Shown here: positions 53,866 to 62,191 of the stretch, one piece after another
Position numbering within the stretch: the stretch's first letter is position 1
Layout: the number at the start of each line of letters is the position of its first letter
Source: Bifidobacterium merycicum DSM 6492
GTDB lineage: Bacteria; Actinomycetota; Actinomycetes; Actinomycetales; Bifidobacteriaceae
DNA length: 64,000 bases
Reading direction: 5' to 3'
Assembly (NCBI RefSeq): GCF_900129045.1
Contig: NZ_FQTX01000001.1
Location: forward strand, 62,001 to 126,000
Position numbers and translations under genes: made by a program
The notes under the pieces: generated by a model
Told to the model about the DNA's origin: nothing
Database searches by the model: none
The model's input: the letters and a program-made list of their open reading frames with translations, nothing else

Positions 53866-55788
53866 ATGGCAGATACCACGGCGGCGCGCGGCGCTTTACG
53901 CACATATTTCGGCTACGATGCCTTCCGACCGGGGCAGGAGGGCATCGTCAACGCGATCCTCGACGGGCGGGACGTGCTCGGCGTCATGCCCACCGGCGCT
54001 GGCAAATCGGTCTGCTATCAGATTCCCGCCATGCTGCTTCCGGGCGTGACCGTCGTCGTATCGCCGCTCATCTCCCTCATGCAGGATCAGGTGGACGCGC
54101 TCAACGATGCGGGCATCCCCGCGCTGTTCGTCAACGGCACGCAAACCCCCGACCAGCAGGATCTGGTGTTGTCCATGGCGGCGAATGGTCAGGTCAAACT
54201 GCTGTATGTCGCCCCGGAACGCTTGGAAACGCAACGTTTCCGGAATTTCGCCAGCCGCACGCCCATCTCCATGGTCGCCGTGGACGAGGCGCACTGCGTC
54301 TCCCAATGGGGTCAGGATTTCCGCTCCTCCTACCTCGGCATCGGCGAGTTCATCGCGGGCCTTCCCACGCGCCCCACCGTGGCCGCGTTCACCGCAACCG
54401 CCACCGAACGCGTCCGCCGCGACATCATCGGCATCCTGGGCCTTATGAACCCGCAGATCACGGTCACCGGATTCGATCGGACGAACCTCTACTTCGACAT
54501 CCTCAAACTCGACACCAAGGAGAAAGCGGCCTGGATCGCGCGGTATGTGGCCGATCATGCCGCCGAATCGGGCATCGTCTACTGTGCCACGCGCAAGGAG
54601 ACCGAAAACCTTGCCGCATCGCTGAACCACAGCGTGCCCATGCTGCTCGACCCAACCGCCGCGGAAGGGCGCGTCGCCGTCGCCTACCATGGCGGGATGC
54701 CCTCGGAAGTCCGCGAGCAGGCGCAACGTGATTTCGTCAACGACCGTGTGCCGGTGGTCGTTGCGACGAACGCCTTCGGCATGGGCATCGACAAATCGAA
54801 CGTGCGGTACGTGATCCACCACAACATGCCTGAAAGCATCGAAGCCTACTATCAGGAGGCCGGGCGTGCCGGGCGTGACGGCGAAGCGAGCCGATGCACG
54901 CTGCTGTGGAACGAATCCGACATCGTCACGCGGCGGCGTCTCATGGACTCGGATTACGAGAACGAACGACTCACGCCGGAGGAGCAGGAGATCGTACGCC
55001 AGTCGAAGCGCCGACTGCTTGACGGCATGGTCGGTTACTGTCGCACCACCGAATGCCTGCACGACTATATGACACGGTATTTCGGCGAAGAGACGGCCGC
55101 GCATGACGGCATGTGCGAAGGCGGATGCGCCAACTGCGGTCGGACCTTCGAAACCGTGGACGCGACCGACGTGGCGCGTGCCATCAGCATGTGCGTGCAT
55201 GACGTGAACCAGAAGGTCGGCATGGGTAAGATCGTGAAGATCCTACGCGGTTCGAAAGCGCAAGATCTGGCGGTATGGCATCCGGAAACCATGCCCACGT
55301 ACGGCAGGCTCAAGGACGTGCCCGAGGCGCGTGTGCGCGACGTGCTCAATCAGATGGTGGCCGACGGGTTCCTCCACATTTCCGAAGGGCGCATGCCGAT
55401 CGTCTGTTTCGGGGCGCGTGCCGCCGAAACCGTGCAGCCGGATTTCCGCTACGAGATGAAACGCGTTGCGCGTCGCCCGGCGGGTCGCCGCGGCGAAAGC
55501 CAGGCGCAGGCGCGAATGCTGTCGCAGAGCGGCGGGGAGACGGCAAGCCCGGCACAGGAGGAGATGTTCGGCAAACTGCGTGAACTGCGTCTCGCCATCG
55601 CGCGTGAGATCGGCAAGCCGCCGTACATCGTGTTCAGTGACAAGACGTTGCATGACATGGCGCGCATCCGGCCGACGACCGCCGAACAGATGCTGGAAAT
55701 CAGCGGCGTCGGCGAAGTCAAGATGAAACGGTACGGCGAGCGGTTCCTCGAAGCGATTCGTGCGATGGGGAAGCCGGGTGAACTGTGA
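53866..55788 (+). CDS. recQ: ATP-dependent DNA helicase RecQ
   Basis: 640 residues. Motif 0 FRPGQEGIVNAIL, Walker A VMPTGAGKSVCYQIP, DEAH box VDEAHCVSQWGQDFR, motif III AFTATATERVR and motif VI EAGRAGRDG are all present. The RecQ-Ct zinc site is visible in GMCEGGCANC, with one more Cys upstream. An HRDC domain closes the protein (ISGVGEVKMKRYGERFLEAI). The enzyme unwinds DNA 3' to 5' in recombination and fork repair. The 16-residue spacing between promoter box and start argues for a leaderless mRNA. luxS follows after about 200 bases. Confidence 0.94.
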   Translation: MADTTAARGALRTYFGYDAFRPGQEGIVNAILDGRDVLGVMPTGAGKSVCYQIPAMLLPGVTVVVSPLISLMQDQVDALNDAGIPALFVNGTQTPDQQDLVLSMAANGQVKLLYVAPERLETQRFRNFASRTPISMVAVDEAHCVSQWGQDFRSSYLGIGEFIAGLPTRPTVAAFTATATERVRRDIIGILGLMNPQITVTGFDRTNLYFDILKLDTKEKAAWIARYVADHAAESGIVYCATRKETENLAASLNHSVPMLLDPTAAEGRVAVAYHGGMPSEVREQAQRDFVNDRVPVVVATNAFGMGIDKSNVRYVIHHNMPESIEAYYQEAGRAGRDGEASRCTLLWNESDIVTRRRLMDSDYENERLTPEEQEIVRQSKRRLLDGMVGYCRTTECLHDYMTRYFGEETAAHDGMCEGGCANCGRTFETVDATDVARAISMCVHDVNQKVGMGKIVKILRGSKAQDLAVWHPETMPTYGRLKDVPEARVRDVLNQMVADGFLHISEGRMPIVCFGARAAETVQPDFRYEMKRVARRPAGRRGESQAQARMLSQSGGETASPAQEEMFGKLRELRLAIAREIGKPPYIVFSDKTLHDMARIRPTTAEQMLEISGVGEVKMKRYGERFLEAIRAMGKPGEL

Positions 55789-55800
55789 GAGTCGGGAGCT

Positions 55801-55874
55801 GAGCCGGAGGCTGAGTCGGAGACGGGACGGTAGATGGAACCGGAACTGGAGACGGAAGTGTAGGTGGAACCGTA
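55801..55874. repeat. Degenerate purine-rich tandem repeat, about 12-bp period
   Basis: Units such as CTGAGCCGGAGG, CTGAGTCGGAGA, TGGAACCGGAAC and TGGAGACGGAAG follow the recQ stop. The order is degenerate. Confidence 0.5.
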
Positions 55875-55996
55875 GGCCATTGATAACCGGTGATTGGAGA
55901 CACGAATAACGATCGGATTGACTTGGACGCGCGAACCGGCCACAGTGGTAACAGACGATACCGGCCGCGACGGCGGCCTCAACCGAAAGGACAATC

Positions 55997-56482
55997 ATGG
56001 CAGAGGAGAAGCCGGTGGTCGAAAGCTTCCAGCTCGACCACACCAAGGTGAAGGCGCCCTACGTGCGTTACATCGATACCGAAACCGGCCCCAACGGCGA
56101 CGTGATCTCCAATTACGACCTGCGCCTGGTGCAGCCGAACGAGAACGCGATTCCGACCGGTGGCCTGCACACCATCGAACACACCATCGCCGTACTGCTG
56201 CGCGAACGCATCCCCGGTTACATCGACTGCTCGCCGTTCGGCTGCCGGACCGGCTTCCACCTGCTGACCTGGGGCACGCATTCCACCGAAGACGTGGCGC
56301 GTGCGCTCAAGGAATCGTTGGAATTCATCGCCTACAAGGCGACGTGGGACGACGTTCCCGCCACCACGATCGAAAGCTGCGGCAACTACCGTGACCACAG
56401 CCTGTTCACGGCGAAGGAATGGTGCAAGGACATCCTCGCCAAGGGCATCAGCTCGGATTCGTTCGAACGCAAGGTGGTCTGA
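55997..56482 (+). CDS. luxS: S-ribosylhomocysteine lyase LuxS
   Basis: 161 residues. His58 and His62 of HTIEH bind the metal with a later cysteine (SCGNYRDH), and Cys83 in SPFGCRTGF is the catalytic acid/base. The enzyme cleaves S-ribosylhomocysteine to homocysteine and DPD, the precursor of autoinducer-2. The homocysteine made can feed the cystathionine beta-synthase encoded 7 kb upstream. AAAGGAC precedes ATG 55997. Confidence 0.96.
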   Translation: MAEEKPVVESFQLDHTKVKAPYVRYIDTETGPNGDVISNYDLRLVQPNENAIPTGGLHTIEHTIAVLLRERIPGYIDCSPFGCRTGFHLLTWGTHSTEDVARALKESLEFIAYKATWDDVPATTIESCGNYRDHSLFTAKEWCKDILAKGISSDSFERKVV

Positions 56483-56604
56483 TTTCCCGCCATCCGTCGC
56501 CCTGGTCTGATGAGCGTACGGGGGTATGGCTGTGATGCTTGGTGATGTGCACCGAACGTGCTAGCTTTATCGCTCGGTAATACATGATACGAGCGAGGTG
56601 AGCT

Positions 56605-57132
56605 GTGAACGACGATACCGTTACGAGACGTTTCCGCCATGCCACGATGAATGATCTGCCGACGATACACGCGATTTACCAGCATGCCCGTGAACTGATG
56701 GCGGCCAGCGGCAATCCCACGCAATGGGGGGATAAGTTCCCTCGTGAGGAAGTGGTTCTCGACGACATCGAATCGCAACGTACCATGCTGCTCGTCGATA
56801 CGCTTGACGGCAAGGAGCGCGTACTCGCCCAGTTCGCGCTGTGCACGGGTGCCGATCCGACATACGAGCACATCGATGGCGCCTGGCTGGATGACGATCC
56901 GTATGTGACGATTCACCGCATCGCCTCGTCGGGTCTTGCGCACGGCGCGGCCAAGGATTGCATCAACTGGTGCATCGAGCATTACGGTAATGTGCGTGCC
57001 GACACGCATCCGAACAACAAGGCCATGCAGCATGTTCTGGAGACGAATGGTTTCGCCCGCTGCGGTCTCATCCAGCTGCTCGATCGTCCCACCGACACCA
57101 CACGCATTGCCTATCAGCGCCACGAGTGGTGA
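56605..57132 (+). CDS. GNAT-family N-acetyltransferase
   Basis: 175 residues from GTG 56605. RFRHATMNDLPTIHAIYQHA opens a GNAT fold. The acetyl-CoA-binding region is SSGLAHGAAKDCINWCIEHY, and ADTHPNNKAMQHVLETNGFARCG is the conserved strand/helix 5 region. It resembles acetyltransferases acting on small molecules or protein N termini; the substrate is unknown. A GAGCGAGGTGAG region serves as ribosome binding site. A hairpin and then the 52-bp palindrome array follow. Confidence 0.8.
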   Translation: MNDDTVTRRFRHATMNDLPTIHAIYQHARELMAASGNPTQWGDKFPREEVVLDDIESQRTMLLVDTLDGKERVLAQFALCTGADPTYEHIDGAWLDDDPYVTIHRIASSGLAHGAAKDCINWCIEHYGNVRADTHPNNKAMQHVLETNGFARCGLIQLLDRPTDTTRIAYQRHEW

Positions 57133-57158
57133 TTTCGGGTTTGCCGTTTCTTTTCCAG

Positions 57159-57194
57159 CGCCCTCGGCGTAGCCATATGGCCGCGCCGAGGGCG
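57159..57194 (+). terminator. Terminator after the GNAT gene
   Basis: CGCCCTCGGCG (57159-57169) pairs perfectly with CGCCGAGGGCG (57184-57194). Its loop contains TAGCCATATGG, resembling the spacer of the adjoining array. Confidence 0.7.
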
Positions 57195-57199
57195 TTCGT

Positions 57200-58336
57200 C
57201 TATGCTGAGTGGCCCTGAGTGGCCCTGAGCGTAGCCATTTGTGTGTTCCGTCTCCATCTGTCTACGCTGAGGGCTTCCCAGCGTTCGGTGGGATCATCTC
57301 CGACTGTCTACGCTGAGCGGCCGTAAGCGTAGGAATTTGGTGATGTTTTCTCGGCTTGTTTACGCTGGCAGGTTCTCAGCGCAAACATATGGAGAAGCCG
57401 TCGCTGTCTAGCTACGCTGACGGCTTCCCAGCGTAGTTATTCGGCAGGATCACCTCCATCTGTCTACGCTGAGAGGAAATTGAGAGGGCGACATGGAATG
57501 TGTGAGACTGTAGCCTTGAGTGTGTTGAGCACGTTCCATGTTGCCTATTACTAGGGTTTGTGGGGGCGTCCTCGTAATCAGATAAAAACAGGCTGATTTT
57601 GTCTGATTTTGGGGATGCGGTTTGGGATTGTCCTCGGAATCGGATGGAAATGGGCCGATTCCGTTCGATTTTGGGGATGGGGGCGGAGTTGACTATAGCC
57701 GTTTGCCTATGCCGAGAGGGTTCTGAGCGTAGCCATTTGTGTGTTCCGTCTCCATCTGTCTACGCTGAGGACTTTTCAGCGTAGCTATCCGGTGTTGCCA
57801 TCTCCATCTGTCTACACTGACTGGCCCTGAGCGTAGGCATCTAGCGAAATCATCTCCGTTTGGTCACGCTGAGGACTTCCCGGCGTAGCCATTTGGTGGA
57901 GTCGTCGCTGGTTGGCCACGCTGATTGGTCGTAAGCGTAGTTATTCGGTGGGATCATCTCCGACTGTCTACGCTGAGTGGCCCTGAGCGTAGCCATTTGT
58001 GTTCCGTCTCCATCTGTCTACGCTGAGTAGCCGTAAGCGTGGCCGTTTGGCGATGCTTCCTCTGTTTGGGCACGTCGACTGGGCTTGAGCGTAGACAGAT
58101 GTGTGTTCCGTCTCCGTTTGTCTACGTTGGTAGGTTCTCAGCGTAGCCAAATGGAGAAGCTGCCTCTGTTTAGCTATGTTGAGTGGCCCTGAGCGTAGGC
58201 ATCTAGCGAAATCATCTCCGTTTGGTCATGCTGAGGACTTCCCGGCGTAGTCATTCGGTGGAGTCGTCTCCGTCGAATGCGCTAGCGGCTTCTCAGCGTA
58301 GCTGTTTGACGAAGCTGTCTCCATATGCCTACGCCA
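57200..58336. repeat. Array of about 19 palindromes with 52-bp period, non-coding
   Basis: The core of each unit is CTACGCTGA, 7 bases, then TCAGCGTAG (or TGAGCGTAG, TAAGCGTAG). The clearest units lie at 57760-57784, 57812-57836 and 57968-57992. Right arms begin at 57324, 57376 and 57428, and then at 57724, 57776, 57828, about 57880, 57932, 57984, 58034, 58086, 58138, 58190, about 58242 and 58293: steps of 52 with three small exceptions. Linkers are related (GCCATTTGGTGGA, CATCTCCGTCTGT) and themselves partly complementary. Units differ from one another, so this is an old or diversifying array. It is broken at 57474-57700 by unrelated sequence. It lies between convergent genes. Confidence 0.85.
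57488..57700. other. Insert within the palindrome array, with inverted and direct repeats
   Basis: GCGACATGGAA (57488-57498) is complementary to TTCCATGTTGC (57534-57544) with one mismatch. Then two 50-bp direct repeats follow, at 57568-57617 and 57630-57679, both starting GTCCTCG and ending GATTTTGGGGATG. The insert is more AT-rich than its surroundings and has no ORF of note. It interrupts the 52-bp phase. Confidence 0.65.
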
Positions 58337-58366
58337 AGAGATGTCACGCAGTCGCGCGAATACGGG

Positions 58367-58404
58367 AACGGCCCGCATCCGATGAATCTCGGGTGCGGGC
58401 CGTT
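58367..58404 (-). terminator. Terminator after the amino-acid permease
   Basis: AACGGCCCGCA (58367-58377) pairs perfectly with TGCGGGCCGTT (58394-58404), extended by three more pairs including one wobble, with a 10-base loop. Confidence 0.75.
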
Positions 58405-58416
58405 GGCAGGTATTGA

Positions 58417-59910
58417 TCAGGCTTCGACGGCAGCGCCGGTCGCCTCGGTTGTAGAAGCAACCGCCGCGTCGCCATCAGCGGAACCGTTGGCTGCGGAACC
58501 GTTGAGCTTGGAACGCTTGCGGCTGTATGCGAAGTACACCACAAGGCCGAGCGAGAACCAGACGGCGAAACGCAGCCAGGTCTCCCAGTTGAGTCCGCCA
58601 ATCAGAATCAGACAGAACACAATCGAGCAGATCGGCGTGAACGGCACACCCGGCGCGCGGAATCCGCGACGCGCATCCGGCTGGGTCTTACGCATCCACA
58701 GAATACCCGCGGACACGATGATGAACGCGGACAAGGTACCGATGTTCACCAGCTCGAACAGCACGTTGATGTTGATGAAACCACCGGCGATGGCGGTGAG
58801 AATGCCGAAGAACCACGTGCCTTTGAACGGGGTGTGGTACTTCGGGTGCACTTCGCCGAAGAACTTCGGGAACAATCCGTCACGGCTCATGGCATAGCAG
58901 ATACGCGACTGGCCGTACAGCTGCACGAGCATCACGGTGGTCATGCCGATGAGCGCGCCGAGGTTCACGATCACGGCTAGCCAGTTCAGCCCGGTGGCGA
59001 GGATCACGCCGGCGACCGGGGCGTCCACGAACTTGGCGAACTCCTTGTAGGGCACGACGCCGGTCATGATGAAGGTCATGGCGATGTACAGCACGGTGGA
59101 AATGATCAGCGACAGCAGGATGCCGCGCGGCAGCGTCTTGTTCGGGTTGATGGTTTCCTCGGCGGAGGAGGAAACGGCGTCGAATCCGATGAAGCTGAAG
59201 AACACGATCGAGGCCGCGGGCACGATGCCATAGGGCTGCGTGGATCCGGGCTGGAAGGTGTAGATGCCGTACGGGGAGAACGGCTTCCAGTTCGCGGGGT
59301 TCACGTACCAGACGGTGCAGATGATGAACAGCACGATGATGATGAGCTTGATCATCACCATGATGTCGTTGGTTTTCTTGGTCTGGTTGATGCCGATGGA
59401 CAGCAGCCAGGTGATGAGCAGCACGATGACGAAACCGGGCAGGTTGAAATAAGTGGTGACGCCGGGCGTGGTGCCGTATGCCGCGGTGAGTTCGACGGGC
59501 AGATGCAGACCGAACCCTTCGAGCAGCTTGTTGAAATACCCGGACCAGCCGGCCGATACGGTGGCGGCCTGCAACGCGTATTCCAGAATGAGGTCCCAGC
59601 CGATCACGAAGGCGACGAGTTCGCCGAATGCCAGATACGCGTAGGAGTAGGCCGATCCAGACACGGGTGCCATGGAGGCGAACTCGGCGTAGCACAGGCC
59701 TGCGAAACCGCAGCATACCGCCGCGAGCAGGAAGGATACGGACAGTGCCGGGCCTGCGGTGAGCGCACCCTTACCGGTGAGGACGAAGATACCGGTGCCG
59801 ATGATCGCGCCGATGCCGAGCATCGTCAGATCGAAGGTGCGGAGGGTTCTTTTCAGCGGCGTCGCTTCGGAAACAAGCTGGTCCACCGACTTTTTGCGGA
59901 ATAAATCCAT
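58417..59910 (-). CDS. Amino-acid permease, APC family (cationic amino-acid transporter type)
   Basis: 497 residues with about 12 membrane segments. The start LTMLGIGAIIGTGIFVLTG is the APC helix 1 substrate motif. YAEFASMAPVSGSAYSYAY and FFSFIGFDAVSSSAEETINP mark the CAT/YfnA group. A hydrophilic Ala/Ser-rich tail ends the protein. It probably exchanges or imports amino acids; the substrate is not evident. ATG 59910 follows AGAGAG. It diverges from alanine racemase across 298 bases carrying an 11-bp-period repeat. Confidence 0.88.
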   Translation of the reverse strand: MDLFRKKSVDQLVSEATPLKRTLRTFDLTMLGIGAIIGTGIFVLTGKGALTAGPALSVSFLLAAVCCGFAGLCYAEFASMAPVSGSAYSYAYLAFGELVAFVIGWDLILEYALQAATVSAGWSGYFNKLLEGFGLHLPVELTAAYGTTPGVTTYFNLPGFVIVLLITWLLSIGINQTKKTNDIMVMIKLIIIVLFIICTVWYVNPANWKPFSPYGIYTFQPGSTQPYGIVPAASIVFFSFIGFDAVSSSAEETINPNKTLPRGILLSLIISTVLYIAMTFIMTGVVPYKEFAKFVDAPVAGVILATGLNWLAVIVNLGALIGMTTVMLVQLYGQSRICYAMSRDGLFPKFFGEVHPKYHTPFKGTWFFGILTAIAGGFININVLFELVNIGTLSAFIIVSAGILWMRKTQPDARRGFRAPGVPFTPICSIVFCLILIGGLNWETWLRFAVWFSLGLVVYFAYSRKRSKLNGSAANGSADGDAAVASTTEATGAAVEA

Positions 59911-60080
59911 TGGTTTCTCTCTCGAAAACAAGCGAAATTGGGCAAAAACCGGACGGTGTTCCGGGACTCTGGCACGCCTCAACGCCAGAAATCATAAGGT
60001 GCGTCGCCTCGTGGGGGAGACGAATCGCAACGTGGTTCAGTAGTGTACGTGCCCGGGCGGAAAAACGGGCGCGGCGTCTC

Positions 60081-60146
60081 GGCATATGTTCCGCAAGTGT
60101 TCCGCATATGTTCCGCATATGTTCTGCAAGTGTTCCGCATGCGTTT
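60081..60146. repeat. 11-bp tandem repeat, six units
   Basis: Units GGCATATGTTC, CGCAAGTGTTC, CGCATATGTTC (twice), TGCAAGTGTTC and CGCATGCGTTT. The period equals about one helical turn. The array lies between the divergent permease and alr genes. Confidence 0.8.
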
Positions 60147-60194
60147 CGGATGCCCGCCGGGCGATTCTTGTGCATATTTGTTACCGGGCCGCGC

Positions 60195-60200
60195 GACAAT
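60195..60200 (+). promoter_or_regulatory. Probable -10 box of a leaderless alr promoter
   Basis: GACAAT lies 8 bases before ATG 60209. It is a non-consensus box at the spacing seen for other leaderless genes here. Confidence 0.4.
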
Positions 60201-60208
60201 GGGGAACC

Positions 60209-61567
60209 ATGAGTATGAATGCAGCACCAGAAATCGCGTTTTCATCCGAACAGGGCAAAGCCAATTACGAGGCGGCCCGCCGTCAGTACCCGGCGCAGGC
60301 GATCGTCGACCTCAAGGCGATGCGCGACAACATGCGTCATCTTGTCGCCACGGTGGGCGGCCCGGATTCAGGTACGGCCGTGATGGGCGTGGTCAAGGCG
60401 GATGCGTACGGGCATGGTCTGCTGCCGTCGGCGCTCGCCGCTCTGGCGGGAGGTGCCACGTGGCTGGGCACCGCGCAATCCCATGAGGCCCTGCTGCTGC
60501 GCAAGCTTGGCATCGGCCCGGATCGTTGCCATATTCTCACATGGGTGTACAACGGCGCCGCGGTGCCGTTCGATGAGCTCATCGATAACGACATCGACGT
60601 GTCGGTCGGCTCTCTGCCGGGCATCGACGCCGTGGCCGCGGCCGCACGCAAGGTGGGTAAGGTCGCCCGCGTGCACGTGAAGGTCGATTCCGGTTTCGGT
60701 CGTAACGGTTTCACGCCGGAAGGGTTCGGTGCGGCGCTTGACAAGCTGGTGCCGTTGGCCAAGGAGGGGGTGATCGAGGTTATCGGCCAGTGGAGCCATC
60801 TCGCCGTGGCCGACAGCCCGGACGTTCCGGAATTCGTGGAATCCACCGACCGTCAGATCGCGAACTTCAACGCGTTCACCGACCGTATGAAGCAGGCCGG
60901 CATCGCGCCGAGCATCCGGCATCTCGCCAATACGGCGGCCACGTTGGACCGCCCGGAGATCCATTTCGAACTCACCCGCCCCGGCATCGGCTTGTACGGC
61001 TATGAACCGGATCCGGCGATGGGAACCCCCAACACCTATAAGTTGAAGCCCGCGATGAGGCTGCAGGCGCAGCTCGGCACGGTCAAGGACGTCGAGGCGG
61101 GGCATGGCATCTCGTATGGCCGCACCTATCTGACTCCGGAGAACACATCGACCGCCATCGTGCCGCTGGGCTATGCGGACGGCATCCACCGTTCCGCCTC
61201 CGGTTTCGATATGGAAGGCGCCAAGCACGTGGAGAAGCCAGGCGGTCCGGTGCGCGTGATGACCGCGCAGGGGCCGCGCGTCTACCATGTGTCCGGTCGC
61301 GTATGCATGGACCAGTTCATTCTCGACCTGCACGGTTCCGCCGCCGAGCTTGGCATCGCCGAAGGCGATACGGTGGAACTGTTCGGCCCCGGCCGTGGCG
61401 AGGAGTACGGTGAGCCGACCGCCGACGATTGGGCCCGTGCCGCCGACACCATCAGCTATGAGATCTTCACCTGCCTGCGCAACCGCATCCCGCGCCTGTA
61501 CGAGCATGCGCCCGAAGTGCTGCTCGCCGAGGATCTCGCCAAGCTTGATCCGGCAAGCATCCTGTAA
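60209..61567 (+). CDS. alr: Alanine racemase
   Basis: 452 residues, somewhat longer than the usual 360-390 because of an N-terminal extension and an insertion. Lys63 in VVKADAYGHG binds PLP. GISYGRTYLTPE carries the catalytic Tyr, and GRVCMDQFILDL is the conserved C-terminal block. It makes D-alanine for peptidoglycan. ATG 60209 gives MSMNAAPEIAF; an ATG two codons later is possible. The response regulator gene follows after 20 bases. Confidence 0.92.
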   Translation: MSMNAAPEIAFSSEQGKANYEAARRQYPAQAIVDLKAMRDNMRHLVATVGGPDSGTAVMGVVKADAYGHGLLPSALAALAGGATWLGTAQSHEALLLRKLGIGPDRCHILTWVYNGAAVPFDELIDNDIDVSVGSLPGIDAVAAAARKVGKVARVHVKVDSGFGRNGFTPEGFGAALDKLVPLAKEGVIEVIGQWSHLAVADSPDVPEFVESTDRQIANFNAFTDRMKQAGIAPSIRHLANTAATLDRPEIHFELTRPGIGLYGYEPDPAMGTPNTYKLKPAMRLQAQLGTVKDVEAGHGISYGRTYLTPENTSTAIVPLGYADGIHRSASGFDMEGAKHVEKPGGPVRVMTAQGPRVYHVSGRVCMDQFILDLHGSAAELGIAEGDTVELFGPGRGEEYGEPTADDWARAADTISYEIFTCLRNRIPRLYEHAPEVLLAEDLAKLDPASIL

Positions 61568-61587
61568 ACGCAAGGTGCGCTGGCAGA

Positions 61588-62190
61588 ATGCTTACGCTGG
61601 GCATTGTCGATAATGACCCTTTGGCTGCGCAGGCCATTGAACATGTTCTCATTCAGCGTCAAGCGCCTCTGAAGGTACTGTGGTCGGTCACCGGTGCCGC
61701 CGACGCCATTGACCTGTGCAGCCGCGATTCATGCCGCCCGAATGTCGTCCTGACGGATATGGAGATGCCGGGAATGGGCGGCTTCGCGTTATCCGAAGCA
61801 CTGCATCGACGTTGGTCGGATCTCGTTATTGTCGGTATGACTGCTTTCGCCGTCGACACCGCACGAATGCGCGATGTCGGGATGAGCCTTATCGTGCATA
61901 AAGACGTGCCTACCGAACGATTGGTGCATCGTATCGGTGCCGCGGCGCATGATGAGGATGCGGTCACATGGGTTGATGGCAGCGTATCGGCCGCCAACCT
62001 TGTGCTCACCGAAACCGAGCGGCAGGTGTTGGCGCTTTTTCTCAAAGGCCGAACGGTTCTGGCGGTGGCGCGTCAGCTGCACATGAGCGAGGGAACCGTG
62101 AAAACGCACATGAATAGTGCCTATAAGAAGTTGGGCGTTCATAATCGCTCGCAGGCGATCGGGTTGTGCGTTAAAAAAGGAATCATCTGA
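61588..62190 (+). CDS. Two-component response regulator, NarL/LuxR type
   Basis: 200 residues. The receiver domain has DNDP acidic residues near position 8-10, the phospho-acceptor Asp57 in VLTDMEMPGMGG, and the Thr and Lys positions in GMTAF and VHKD. The C-terminal LuxR-type helix-turn-helix is LTETERQVLALFLKGRTVLAVARQ and SEGTVKTHMNSAYKKLGVHNR (shortened: EGTVKTHMNSAYKKLG). It would regulate transcription after phosphorylation by the histidine kinase encoded next, perhaps of the following ABC permease. AAGGTG lies upstream. Confidence 0.9.
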   Translation: MLTLGIVDNDPLAAQAIEHVLIQRQAPLKVLWSVTGAADAIDLCSRDSCRPNVVLTDMEMPGMGGFALSEALHRRWSDLVIVGMTAFAVDTARMRDVGMSLIVHKDVPTERLVHRIGAAAHDEDAVTWVDGSVSAANLVLTETERQVLALFLKGRTVLAVARQLHMSEGTVKTHMNSAYKKLGVHNRSQAIGLCVKKGII

Positions 62191-62191
62191 C

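Noticed and set aside
57599..58150. Short ORFs inside the palindrome array (60-61 codons)
   Set aside because: They run across diverged repeat units, lack ribosome binding sites and show no conserved composition.
57200..58336. CRISPR array
   Set aside because: Repeats differ from unit to unit, the linkers are themselves related rather than unique spacers, and no cas gene is nearby.
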